A stretch of DNA of 64,000 bases, from positions 16,988,001 through 17,052,000 of the forward strand of contig CM065318.1 of NCBI GenBank assembly GCA_033032175.1. Reading direction: 5' to 3'. Source of the stretch: Saturnia japonica (taxonomy: Eukaryota; Arthropoda; Insecta; Lepidoptera; Saturniidae). Shown piece by piece: positions 1-11,029 of this stretch (position 1 is the stretch's first letter; each line of letters starts with the position of its first letter). The notes under the pieces were generated by a model. It saw only the letters and a list, made by a program, of their open reading frames with translations. It was not told where the DNA came from and made no database searches. Made by a program: the position numbers and the translations under genes.

Positions 1-254
1 TGGTCTTGCTAACAGTTAAATGTGTTTATATATAAAAGGCGGACATGTTGTAATACATAGGTAATGTCGTAGCGTAGCCTAGACGGGCAACGAGATAGCA
101 CTCAGGAACATTTTTTATTGTAGTTAACTTATTAACTGATTCACGAACCGATAGTTCGAGCGAGAATGTTAGTACTCCACTGGTCAAGCAAGAATCCCCT
201 CCAAGCTAATCGTTTCCTGCTTATAAAGTCCGAACGGTCGCAAGTTCGGTGAAA
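1..254. other. Unrecognised A+T-rich sequence
   Basis: No gene or named repeat recognised. It abuts the 5' break of the decayed LINE copy that starts near 255. Confidence 0.4.
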
Positions 255-1420
255 CCGACAGCTATCGCCCTATCAGTTTTGTTAATACGTTAGGTAAAAT
301 TTATTACCGGCTCCTTCTGAATCATCTCAAGTCCGTGATAGAGGAGAAAAACCTCTATCCGTCTGAGCAGTTCGGTTTTCGTGCTAGACATTCTTGCACT
401 CATCAAGTGCACCGCCTCACGGAGCACATTACGTGTAACATCTCTTAGTTACGTAAAGCTCGCCGTACACTTGCAGTCATTTTTGACGTTGCCAAGGCCT
501 TTGGTAAGGTTCTGGCACGAAGGATTAGTCTACAAGTTGTACTGTCATGAAATCCCCGATTGATTAGTCCGCGAATACCTCACAGATCGCACATTTCGCT
601 ACAGAGTGGAAGGTGAGCTAACAACACCCCGCCCCATACGCTCAGGCGTCCCCCAAGGTTCCGTCCTGGCTCCTAGCCTCTTTAATCTGTACGTCAGTGA
701 CCTACCTAGTTTCCCCGAGGTCAAGGTAGGTCTATACGCTAACGATACAGTTATATACGGCTCTAAAAGGAACAGGTTCCACCTCAAACATAGAGTCCAA
801 TGCGCCGTGACCACTCTCAGGAAGTGGTTTAAAGACTGGCGAATTGCCATAAATCTCTCTAAGAGCGCCGCGATGCTCTTCGACATAGACTCCGGATACC
901 GAAGAAACTCGAATCTCTAGAACTCTTCGGTAATCCGATCCCCTGGGTCAAAGAGACCATATATCTAGGCGTCACTCGAGGCTATCTTTTAAACCACACA
1001 AAAACATTACACAATGTACCTTTGTACACACCTCACAGGTACATAATAGGTTCTGTAAGGAACCTTTTCTTTTCTTTTTTTTACCTTAGTCAGTGTAGAC
1101 CATATTTCAGATCACTACATTCATATATATATACAGATGTTCCTGAATTGTTATGTGAACAGGTATATGTTAGTTTGGCTCGAATTTACGAATAGGGAAT
1201 TAGGCAGATCGCGACTTAATTGCAATCGCGACAACCGCCCAAGCCGAGGTCCGGCCACTTTGGCATCCTTGTGCGCGAGTTGTCCAAAACTTTCGCGGCT
1301 GAGTGCCCTAAGCGCTCGTCCCCAAGTTCGGTGAAGCTGTAAAAGCCATCAGCGGCTCTGTTTTTAGATAGTGCCCCTAAGCCTAACAGTATAGTTAGTC
1401 AGAAAAAAAGCACACCTGTT
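255..1420 (+). pseudogene. 5'-truncated, decayed Jockey-type LINE copy
   Basis: This is a degenerate relative of the full-length LINE at 16595-22429. Homology starts within the reverse transcriptase, at the equivalent of about 20537, and covers the fingers and palm. The frame 606-920 still reads PIRSGVPQGSVLAPSLFNLY and a palm box. The catalytic YADD has become YAND by a G-to-A change at 741, which would abolish metal binding. Upstream the frame is broken: an extra T near 511 (VWHEG region) shifts the reading, and there is a stop codon just after HEIPD at about 563. Near 1000 the RT sequence jumps directly to the 3' UTR, a deletion of several hundred bases. The 3' end near 1400 has only a short A run. 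This is a dead copy; its closeness to the intact element suggests the same family. Confidence 0.85.
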
Positions 1421-1614
1421 GCTATCGCACCCAGAAAATAGGATGCGGGTCAATAGTAGGGATACTAAAGTCATTAGTACGTATTTCACAATCACATCGG
1501 ATTCTTGACATATTAAAATTAAATGTTCTTTTATGCCCTTGTAACAATGTAGGTAATAGAAGGAAAATGTGGTCTATCTATATTATTATAATTTTTATTA
1601 CTATACACTAATCT

Positions 1615-1830
1615 AAAAGCGCAAGAGATTGCTTGTTTGTTCGAACGTGATTAATCACTGGAACTATCAGTCAGATCTGAAAAATTATTTTAGCATTTTA
1701 TAGTGTATTTATTGACAACGGGTAGGCTATATAAATTGAAAAGGGCGCGCGCGGCGCGGTCAACACTTCGTTCAATTGGTTGGAAAAATTCAGCACGTGT
1801 GAAACCGCGGAGCACAGCTGGTATATATTC
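1615..1830 (-). repeat. CTAGCTG-headed SINE-like repeat, subfamily B
   Basis: The left edge carries the CAAGAGATTG..TTGTTCGAACG tail and the right edge reads GTGAAACCGCGGAGCACAGC, the reverse complement of the CTAGCTGTGCCCGCGG head found at many sites here. Similar copies lie at 5765, 31388, 55065 and 62110. It has no coding capacity. Its edges are approximate. Confidence 0.6.
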
Positions 1831-1905
1831 TACAGTAGTAAAATATAGAAACTGTAAATTTTATTATTACATCATGGCGCGTCGACATATACATAGTTGC
1901 TAAAT

Positions 1906-2243
1906 ATCCTTGAAGTTCACAAACACACGCCCACGCGGGTCTCTTTGCTTCCTATTGTTATAACGTGAAGTAGATAATATTTGTAAAAATAAATCGTTTC
2001 TTGCATGTGTCAGTTAAGTGAATACGTTTCCTGTTTATTATAATTATTTTTCGCTTGATTTTTTTCTTGAGAACCGATGAGACAAATTATACCTATTTTA
2101 AAGGGACGTTCATTAATTACTTGATATCAACATGGGAGAGGGATTAGGTAAAACTTATTTATTTTGTTTGTTCGATAAAAAATTCCTATTTTTTTTTTCA
2201 GAGAATATATATATTCATATATAATTCCTATATAATTCTTTAT
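1906..2243. other. Unrecognised A+T-rich sequence
   Basis: Apart from poly-T and poly-A runs nothing was recognised. Confidence 0.4.
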
Positions 2244-2405
2244 AGGTTTTAGCGAAGACTGGTTTTAAAGTGCCGCTTGGCGACAGATTTTCAACTCGAA
2301 GCGAGGGTGGTAGCTATCTAGGCGGGCATTAGAAAAAGCCCTACCACCATGTTATGGTTTCATCACGATGTTTTCCTTAGCCGAAAGCTCAGACTTATTG
2401 CAGAA
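2244..2405 (-). repeat. SINE-related fragment
   Basis: The reverse complement shares a block (CATGGTGGTAGGGC.., ..TTGAAAATCTGTCGCCAA) with the tRNA-derived SINE at 53695-54010. That marks it as a minus-strand fragment of the same or a related family. Confidence 0.5.
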
Positions 2406-2416
2406 GTTCGAACTCA

Positions 2417-2515
2417 TCATCATCATCATCATCATTTCAGCCGCAGGACGTCCACTGCTGAACATAGGCCTCCCCCATAGATCTCCAGAGCGACCGATCT
2501 TGTGCGGCCTGCCTT
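2417..2515 (-). mobile_element. RTE LINE 3' end, flanked by an 11-bp duplication
   Basis: The minus strand reads AAQDRSLWRSMGEAYVQQWT, then SCG and a TGA stop, followed by an (ATG)n tail. This is the extreme C-terminus and trinucleotide tail typical of lepidopteran RTE reverse transcriptases. The insertion is flanked by the direct repeat GTTCGAACTCA at 2406-2416 and 2516-2526. It is therefore a complete, severely 5'-truncated retrotransposition event, not a leftover of a larger copy. A second such event lies at 25214-25318. Confidence 0.85.
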
Positions 2516-2526
2516 GTTCGAACTCA

Positions 2527-3020
2527 CTATGTATATATTAGTGTGGTCCTTATTTTTATGTATCCAGGGGTTTATATAATACGAAATAAATAATAATAAT
2601 AGGTAAGAGCAACTTAAAGTTTAGAAAAAAACTAACATATACATAGTCACCAATGTATGGATAAAATTGCCAAGTTTCGGAGAACACGTAACTGTGGACA
2701 TTGAGTAGGTACTAAATACCGTAAATATTTCGTTGGACTTACTATTCCTCCACCACGGGCTATTGTCGAAAATTAAGTAAATAAAAAAAAATGATCGAAA
2801 TATTTTATAACAACAAAGAGTAAGATGTATCTTTTTATGGGTTATTCTCCGGTATCTACACCGAACATTTGGCAACTAAATTCTATAACGTGTATTTGTC
2901 ACACTTGACATTGGCAAAATTGCCTATATATGTAGAAAGCCAAAAAAAGAGTAAGATCTAAACAAGCTAAATTATTAAAAGAAAAACGTAATCCCGGCTG
3001 CAACAAAACACAACCAAAAT
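2527..3020. other. Unrecognised A+T-rich sequence
   Basis: No supported gene. A minus-strand frame of 84 codons at 2621-2875 has low-complexity content and no recognisable motif. Confidence 0.4.
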
Positions 3021-3235
3021 TTTTGACGTGACAACGTCTTATAAATTGGTTTGCCGGGTGACACTTCAAGAAACTGCGTTACGCTCCGCTCACGTTATGC
3101 GCTCACAATGAGAGCGAGTGAGAGGCACGCGTCCCTTCCACTCGGGCATGGTTAGCCCGCCTAAGAGCGAGAGAGACAGACATAAAGTCGTTGTCACGTA
3201 AAACTTTCGCCCGTATACCGACTTTACAGGCAACC
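3021..3235 (-). mobile_element. 215-bp MITE-like element, copy 1
   Basis: In inverted orientation this matches 59390-59604 at all but one of 215 positions when compared by eye. The only difference is G versus T in the segment GCCCGAGTGG. It contains inverted motifs related to ACGTGACAACGACTTTAT and ATAAGACGTTGTCACGT, so it can fold. No open frame of note. The superfamily is not recognised. Near-identity to a copy 56 kb away points to recent mobilisation. Confidence 0.75.
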
Positions 3236-3239
3236 AATT

Positions 3240-3475
3240 TTTTTCTAGTTTTGCTTATTATTTGATTCCTAAATGTCGTACTTAAATACTATACTTATAT
3301 CTTATGTCACTTCCACAATTAAGACGAATCTAACGACACCTCGTATGCTGAAATACATCAAGCCTTTTAGGCTACAGAGCGCGCCAAAGAAATAGACATA
3401 CATACCTACGTACATACGCTCGAAAAAAATAACCCTCCTTTTTCGCAGTCGGCTAAAAAGGACAAATACTAAATG
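3240..3475 (-). repeat. Dispersed repeat with AACCCTCCTTTTTCGCAGTC end
   Basis: It is an inverted relative of 46751-46950. Shared blocks include TCGCAGTCGG with an adjoining AACCCTCC, the ACACCTCGTATGCTGAAAT region and TTTGGCGCGCTCT-like sequence. It lies directly beside the MITE-like element. Superfamily unknown. Confidence 0.6.
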
Positions 3476-4087
3476 TAAAAACTACTACATATTGTAAGCC
3501 TAGTTACTGTTTTGATTATTTCAATCCCGGAATGTACTCGAAACATGCCATTCTTTGTTAAAAACAAAGGAATTCCATAGATAATATTATCAGTAAGTCG
3601 ACGTAGAGTTCCACGCAGGCATGCGATACTATTTCGAGGTCATCCCTCCACTAACAGACCCCTTGCGATGTACACTGTTATCTTATAAACATGTTTAGTA
3701 TACTCGTGTATAGAAACGACCTAACAGGAACTTAAATAAGGAAATAAAATACCTCAATCCAAAAACTATATGCAACCTTTTTACTATTGAAAACATTTGC
3801 AATACGATGTAAAGATTGAGCAAAATATCACGGAATAAAAAAATTGTAACCAAGAAAAGTTGACAATAAACTCAAGTAGGTTTGAAAATATTATCTCTTT
3901 CGTTGTATTTTTGTACTTAAATGCTTCAGTAATAAACGTTATAGAAAATAAAATGAACTTGTCTTTAGGGATTGTTTTCTAATAATTACCAACATGTTTT
4001 AAATATATTAAATTAACATATTAACATTAATATGAAAGTATACCTATACGGCAATTATTAAAACAAAACAATTTATAAAAATTTTTG
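3476..4087. other. Unrecognised A+T-rich sequence
   Basis: No gene or repeat recognised. Confidence 0.4.
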
Positions 4088-4240
4088 TGTCTGTCTGACT
4101 ATTTGGCCTGGCTTATCCGCGTAACGGTTTGACCGATTTCGACGGGACTTTCACTGGCAGATAGCTGATGTTACAAGAAGTAACTTTATTTTTGTTTTAG
4201 ATAAAAAGAATTAGGGTTCCGCGTAAATAAAATAAACAAA
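4088..4240 (-). repeat. CTAGCTG-headed repeat, subfamily D fragment
   Basis: Contains the reverse complement of the conserved block AGTGAAAGTCCCGTCAAAAT.. and GGAACCCTAATTCTTTTT-like sequence seen in full copies at 14332, 23965 and 26325. Only the central part survives, without head or tail. Confidence 0.6.
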
Positions 4241-4380
4241 ACGTAGCAGTGTGGTGTAGTATAATAAATTATTAAAGTGAAACATTTAATGCGGCGGGTC
4301 AGACTGATTGTTGGACTCAATGGTGGTGAATGTTGGCGTGGCGAATCTTTAGCTAAAGTTGGGATCGCGACCACCATACA

Positions 4381-5164
4381 TATAGTAATAAAATAAATAT
4401 CAACACAGTGACTTTCTTTTAAGTGAACAATTCTTGTATATATTTAAATGATGTTTGTAATTGGTTTCTCGGAAACGGCTCCAACAATTTGGATGAAAAA
4501 TCGTATTTTGATTATGTTTTACATTCGAAGTTTGCCTAGATAGTTGTTTTTCTTTCTATTTCTTTTTTTGGAAGACACCGAGTGCAGCTCGATCGCCAAG
4601 ATATTGTTATTAATTGTTATATTGTAATTAACATTGTAGAAAGTTATGGATCGTTGACGTAAAAACACAACAAAGGATACAAAATCCTCTATTATTTCAC
4701 GAATTTCAAGACAATATTGGCTGTACGGAACATACACACAACAATTCAAAGTTTAGGTTTTAATAATATTTCTTAGCAACTTAATCCGTTGGTGGTCCGA
4801 ACGCATCTCGCATATCTTTCGACTCGCTAGTGATGGAGTGGTACCTTTAGAAGCACTTTGTCGAAAGATGTTTTGACACTTTAGCTTATCTAATGAGGTA
4901 GGAATTATGTCTTGTCAAATATTCACTCTCTGTTTTTTTAATCGATTTATAGATTAGCGATTGCCTTCAAATATCACTCGGTGTGATAAGCCTAGAAAAG
5001 TAGCTGTCTCTAAATTGCCTCTAAATACTTTCTCGGGTTCAGTCCTATATTTATCTGAAAACTACTTTAAAACCGATTTAGTAGGTTTCAAGTAAATCTA
5101 GTTCTAATAAACAGACACGATCATCCTATTTTTATTCCACTATTAACTCCGTTAAGGAATAAAT
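4381..5164. other. Unrecognised A+T-rich sequence
   Basis: Nothing recognised. The minus-strand frame at 4519-4749 looks like chance. Confidence 0.4.
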
Positions 5165-5760
5165 TTTCTTGTCTTAATACTAATCTATACTAATAATATC
5201 TATATGAATAAATCTGTAGTCATGTCTTTACATGTAATATTTTTTCCAAATTTCCCGATAGACATACTATATAAAAGACACTGATCACGTATATGCTTTT
5301 AATTTTTTTTTGTCCTATCTGTGTATTTGTATGTCCGGATTTAACTCAAAAACGGTTTAACCGATTCTTATAAAATCTTGTACACGAGAAGCTTATGTCA
5401 TTGGTCAATTGATAGGTTATAGGAATTTTCAATAGTACTTTTAGAAATGGTAAAAAAATATCAAAATAAGAAATTCATAAAAATCTTAACCGACTTTGAT
5501 GAAATTTTGTACACGTAATAATTTTTGATATTATTTAGAAAACTCGCAAAAAAAATATTTTAGAAAATTAATTTCCCTTAATTTTCAACCGATGCTGATA
5601 TAATATTTTGAAAATGGGAAGCATACGTCATTCCATAATTAATAGGCTATAAGAATCCTCAACAATAATTACAGAAATATGTGAAAACAAACAATTTTGA
5701 TAAGTCTTACTTAATTATTACTGCGTAACAAACTCGTGCTGAGCCGCGGGCACACCGCCA
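5165..5760 (-). repeat. CTAGCTG-headed repeat with internal duplication
   Basis: The right edge reads GAGCCGCGGGCACA, the reverse complement of the family head. The left edge carries TCTATACTAATAATATC, a family tail. The body holds two or three related segments of about 240 bp spacing (near 5350-5455 and 5590-5690, with a weaker one near 5490) sharing AACCGAT, TTTTGTACACG or AAAATGGGAAGC, and ATAGGCTATA-type blocks. A second minus-strand element of the superfamily begins immediately downstream. Confidence 0.55.
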
Positions 5761-5764
5761 GGTA

Positions 5765-5960
5765 ATATTGAAGTTCAAGAGATTGGATCTTTTGTTTGAA
5801 CGCACTAATCTCCGGAACTAACAGACAGATTTGAATAACTATTTTTTTATTTCATGACCCATTTGTTGTGAAAGGTTATAGGCTATGTAACTTCACGCTA
5901 TCACCCTAAGGAGCGGAATAGTAATCGTGAACGTCAAGAAATTTGGCAAGGTGTAAGCAA
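5765..5960 (-). repeat. CTAGCTG-headed repeat, subfamily B
   Basis: Begins TTCAAGAGATTGGATC, then GAACGCACTAATCTCCGGAA and AGGTTATAGGCTATGTAACT, matching 31388-31690 closely. The head side is lost around 5960. Confidence 0.65.
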
Positions 5961-8199
5961 GGATGGGCAGTTAGAACAACGGTAGGTTACACGAGGTACA
6001 CGCTCAGCCAGTCTACTTTAAATAAAAAGTCCTGTTCAAAATGTCATGCTTCTAAACCTAACGGCTGAAGCAGCGTGTTGTGTGCGTTAAAGCCGCTCTA
6101 GACTTACGCCGTGAACTTCCATGAAAGGGTATGAACGCGAGTGTGGATGGATTTCACGCCTATTCACGCCTCGGTTTCCGTTCCGAGTCGGTTTTTTGTG
6201 TCCGCGTCAAAGGGTACGCGGCCGCACCTCGCGAACAGTGCGAACACTTATCCACATTCACTGCGTCGCAGTTCGATTCTTTATAAATTAAATATGTTAA
6301 ACTAACACCGTATTGTAATACTTCTATTAAATGTTTAAATTATTCAACATTTATGATAATATTGCCATAATTGACGGTATTTTAGCTATATCATGTTAAA
6401 GTGAGCATATCTAAATCATAAATAACTCGTTTTGTTGCGATGTGTACTCGTTATCCACCATTTGCTTTTTCTTTGTTTGTTTTGTATCTTTATTAAGCAA
6501 ATGATTATAAGATGCCTGTGCACATAAATTCAAAGACGCAGCAGCAGAAGTTACGTCCATTCAATACGAGTGCATGAACCCGACTGTGAACATTGCGAGT
6601 GTGGACAGTAGTTCGAATTTAATTATCATGATAATATACAATTTTCTTGCCATCAACTACGATTACATTGTGACGAAACGTCCATATTATACATAAAGGT
6701 TAATAACTTTAATTACTTTTGCTGTTCATAAATTGCATTTTGTTGCATCATTCGTTTGCAACAATATACTCCACACGTGCAAATAAATAATCACTTTACA
6801 GAATCGTCACGGTGATTTAAGTAAATCAGTCAATTACAAATTTGCCCTTGTTTTTGACACAAACTCTATGTTATTTAAGAATACATTGTTATAAGAAGTA
6901 GTAGAAAAAGCAAGTAAGAGATGAAAGTTTAATTATGTTGTACTTTAATGATAAACAACGAAATATACCTATAAACGGTTAGTTTTGTTAAATTTCAGTT
7001 TCCGCTAATTAGAACCGTACTTTGACAACCCAAGTTGGTCCTGGCCTGGTCATTTCTTCACCACTTCAGGGACTGCGCCTTGTGCCTAGGCACCGCTGGC
7101 ACTGACCTAGTTACTGCACAGTGCACTGTTTGATCCGCGATTTACATAGTTAAACCATAACGGAATTTGTTTTAAAAGTACTAATTTTTCAACATACTAC
7201 TACAACAGCAACTACTACCTTTTAAGTGTGCTGACCATACAACAATCAGGTCTAAAAGTAAATGTTAATCGTGTGTCCACAGATGGCATGTTACCGGATG
7301 AATGGAATATGCAGGTGTTCAGACAAATATCATGCTCTTGTCTTATAAGAAAAGATAATTCTAGTAATAAAGATATTATTATGGAATGTTGTTTAATATT
7401 GTAAAAACCATATAACTAAATGATTGTTTGTTGTCAGGAAGTTAGATATGGGAGAGAATTTATGTTAAGCGATCACTACATACCATTTTTTGGGGGAAAT
7501 CCATTATGGATGATAAAGTTTACTCACTAAAACTTCATGATATACCACCTGCCATAATGGGGTGACATGGGATTGTGCAAGCGTGCCGCATGCATCGACG
7601 TTCCAGCGATAAAGCCCATCGTATGACGCACAAAATCCAGTACAATACAAATGTCTTCCCGTCCGTCGAACCAGTGCATTGGGAAGATGGCGCACCGATC
7701 CGATTAGTTAAGCCTAGCAGAAGAAGGAGTCGTACGAAGGCAGATCATCACATATCCGGCAGTATTTTTTTTAAAAGGGATTCTTCTCCGTTATTTTTTG
7801 ATGTGGTTTTCTTCTCCAATCATAACAGACTATGCTTAAATGTAACCGACCTTATTTAGGATAGTAGTCCCATCCAAATTTAATCTACATTCTTTTTTAT
7901 TCTAGTCTAACCTAAACTGGAATGGTTAATTTATCAATGCGATGTTCTAACCACACTCTTCAGACGGGAACGAAAAGTTAGGAATACGTTACGAATAATG
8001 ATTTACGGTAAAGAAAGGTGTGGCAGAGGCGCCACCTGAAAAAAATTGGCATGTCTATATTATTATTGTTTAAGAATCTATCTCTAAGAGGAAACGCGGT
8101 CAGTGTTTTATCCATACAAAATGCCCATTCTCCTGTTTTCTCCCTGCATAATGGTTGTAGAGCAAATACACCGTAAAATCTATATCTACCAATACCATG
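5961..8199. other. Sequence without recognised features
   Basis: There is a G+C- and CpG-richer patch at about 6050-6260 and another moderately G+C-rich patch at 7020-7130. A 94-codon frame at 7575-7859 has no recognisable domain and is not supported as a gene. The rest is A+T-rich. Confidence 0.4.
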
Positions 8200-8560
8200 T
8201 CCCTATGTTTTGTTTTTTTTTTTCATAAATGAATTATTATGAAAACTAGGAGCCTCTTAAAACGACGAAAATTGCCCTTTTTACCGACATATTCAGACGT
8301 CCAACAAACAAATTTGACGACACAAAAATAATGACAAAAACATACAGACATATACATAGTCCTTCTTATATTATTCTTGAAAAAAATTATTAAAATCGGT
8401 TAAGTTTTGGAAGAGGAAACAGGGAAATACGAAACTATGATTATGACAACTCTATTTAGGTATAATCAGTCCGAACTGCAGTTGTCACTCTCGCACTCTA
8501 TTCGACAGCAATAGATTTTAGAAATACCTATTCTTGAAATGTTTCTTAAACCGCACATCC
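8200..8560 (+). repeat. Dispersed repeat, inverted relative of 59090-59205
   Basis: The segment with GTCCGAACTGCAGTTGTC and TCTCGCACTCTATTCGA at about 8468-8505 reappears inverted near 59105-59150. The preceding GAGGAAACAGGGAAATACGA block also reappears inverted at about 59175-59205. Family not identified. Confidence 0.5.
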
Positions 8561-9559
8561 TCTCAAGGTCATAGGGTATCTAATATCTATACTCGACTAA
8601 GTCGCGACCACCACAGATATGGTGATAAACACGTCACACTAAGTTTTTTTTTCAGTTGAAGGGCCCGCATGATAGCGAAGACCAGCGATTGATTATATAT
8701 CTCTTAGATATCGTCGTTTTATTTGTCCGTTATTTTCCATTGTTACAATTTAAAAAAAAAATTGCAGCCATCAACGCACTAAACAGAATGCGATGGCTGT
8801 CAACGAAAAATAAGTTAATTTAAGGACAATGTGAAGATAAACCTTATCAGGGGATAATAAATATGGTTACTTTAATCTTTAAAATTATCGCGTTCTTTAA
8901 TGTACTCGATATGATGTGTTTACATAATACTTATCTTCTAATACCGACGCGGCGACGCGCGACGCGACGGAGAAGATAAGCGAAACTCGTTAACGACTTG
9001 CTTTTTCACGATTACCCGTACGTACGTGAGATTACGCCTTGAAGATTTTAAATTTAGAGTTCCGCCCCCAGAAAACTAAACATACGCTGGCAGTCCTACG
9101 TTTAAAAGGCTGTTTGTATCTATTGAACCGTTATGTTATGGCGGATAAACTAACAAATAATAATTGACAAATAACGAATTGTAAAAGTGTGTTTTTATTG
9201 TTTTGCTCTATCGTAAAAACAGTGATACATGTATCAAAAACTTCGTGTAATTATTTATAGTGTCGATTTAGGGTCAACAAATAGAAAAGAAACACTGGCC
9301 ATGGGTGATTAGGGCTTGCTCGAAGGATTCCTGATATGAATAAAAGAAAAAAAGTTTTTAAGCAAATACATATCAAAATTGTGTGTTGAAATGGAACGGC
9401 ATTAAGAAACCCTCAGTGCACGAGTCCGACTAGTACTTGATCTTTTTTCTGTCAGTTAACACGATATAGCTAGAAAAAGGACTGTCTCCAGTGCGGGAGC
9501 CGAAACACTCCGCCAGGTCTTTCATTTAAGTTGGTAGCACAATCGAGGAGCTCTTCAAA
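8561..9559. other. Mostly unrecognised sequence
   Basis: Contains a short piece (about 8600-8640, AAGTCGCGACCACCAC) shared with the dispersed repeat at 32075-32340. A CpG-dense run lies at about 8946-8972. No gene recognised. Confidence 0.4.
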
Positions 9560-9599
9560 ATGCTAATAAGAGGTAGTGCACAGAGAAATATCCTTAGAG

Positions 9600-9760
9600 A
9601 TTTCTTTATATTTAGTGCAGCCTTATTGGTGGAATTATTCCACCCCTACAAAAGACCGTCGCCAAATAACCTTTTCTTCTGTTCGTACGGTGAGTATGGT
9701 TTCCAGACCTTCTTTGGGTATGGGTGTTCAAGATCGTCAACGTGTTTGTGATACCTCCAG
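9600..9760 (+). repeat. Dispersed repeat fragment
   Basis: Shares TTGGTGGAATTATTCCACCC and the following CAAAAGACCGTCGCC with 25800-25860 (TGGTGGAATACTTCCACCC.., AGAAGATCGTAG). Part of it also resembles 46990-47070. The short frames here are products of the repeat, not genes. Confidence 0.5.
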
Positions 9761-10102
9761 TTAATATGAGTTATGGCTGTATATAATATATTAATGCAAG
9801 GTGCTTTGCGTAAGTTAATGTTTTGTATCCATTTCTGTCAACTGCATAAAAAAATAGTCACAATGGAACTGCCGAATAAGATTGTCTACAAAAAAAACAG
9901 TTTTATAATTTAACTGTAACACAATTAGTGGGTTGATCTTTATGAATGCGATACCGGATGTTGATCGAAACAATTTTTGTCACTAGACTCTATTCTGTTT
10001 TCTGCGAAAATGACTCACAGTTTTACAATATGATACAAAATTAAATCGGCCACATCATCTGTTTACTGTCCATTCATATTCACGTGGGTATTACACCTTA
10101 AC

Positions 10103-10739
10103 TAGCTGACCCGCGCAACTTCGTCTGCGTCACATAAGAGAGAGAGAGAGAGATAGTGGATCGTAGGCACCCATAATACAATTCTAAAGGAGCTGAAACT
10201 TTCTTTATTTTGCTGCGGAGTTATTTTATTAGTTAGGATATTTATTGAAATCAATTGATGTCAAGGGCAATTTAATCAGAATTAAATACTTGTTGCGAAT
10301 ATTGTATTTATTTCGATAACGATTAATACCATGTTTATAAAAACTGCTTCGCAAATAATGCATTACTTTAGAACAAATTTTATTACCATAAAAAAGGTTA
10401 TAGTGAGTTATCCTTAGAAGATATACGTATGCTATCGCGAACTTTTTTTAGAAATTTTTTTAAGAAATAATTCCATCACACATGATTATTGCGTAACTTT
10501 AACCATTTACGCAGCGAACACAATGGAAGCTCTAAAAGGAATACTTTTTGCTGTTTTTGCAACATTTTTCATTGATGCTCCGCTCCTATTGGTCGTAGCG
10601 TGATGTTATATAGCCCATAGCCTTCCTAGATAAATGGGCTATCCAACACAACAATACTTTTTCATTCAAACCCGTAGTTCCTGAGATTAGCGTGTTTAAG
10701 CAAACAAACTCTTCAGCTTTATAATATTAGTATAGATGT
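10103..10739 (+). repeat. CTAGCTG-headed repeat, subfamily A, full length
   Basis: The head is CTAGCTGACCCGCGCAACTT, followed by an internal (GA)n tract at about 10138-10153. The tail is AACTCTTCAGCTTTATAATA then TTAGTATAGATG. The 53015 copy shares the head and (GA)n tract, and the minus-strand copy at 58405-58885 has both ends. It is SINE-like or LINE-derived, with no coding potential seen. A tRNA-type SINE abuts its 3' end. Confidence 0.75.
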
Positions 10740-10945
10740 ATTATTAAAAACAGAACATTTGTGAAGTTCACACGCAGCAGAAGTGACAACATTCAGAAAA
10801 CATAAAAATATCTTTTTTAGATCTCTTTTTAAAAATCCTAAATCAGTGGGATTCGAACTATCGACCACTCGTAGTGTAAATACTAGAATGCGTACAAGTC
10901 TGGATGTCACACAGCTAGGCCAATTCGACAACGATCTTAGCCGTG
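10740..10945 (-). repeat. tRNA-derived SINE
   Basis: On the minus strand it begins AATTGGCCTAGCTGTGTGAC (A-box-like), then AGTTCGAATCCCACTG (B-box-like), and a 3' body with AAAGATATTTTTATGTTTTC. A second copy at 60125-60290 on the plus strand shares the head and the 3' body. The pol III-type boxes and the head-to-body structure support a SINE; it is not a functional tRNA. Confidence 0.75.
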
Positions 10946-11029
10946 AAAATCAGATTTGAATTAACCGTGTATATTGTCTCGCAGACTAAATTCTATAGAT
11001 GGTTGTGTTTATCTTTTTTTAGTGTCGCT

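Noticed and set aside
7575..7859. 94-codon frame as a small gene
   Set aside because: No recognisable domain, ordinary local composition and an overlapping antisense frame of similar size; chance is more likely.
10740..10945. tRNA gene (minus strand)
   Set aside because: A- and B-box-like motifs are present, but no cloverleaf forms and there is a non-tRNA 3' body shared with 60125-60290, so it is a SINE. The same applies to 24520, 42425 and 53695.
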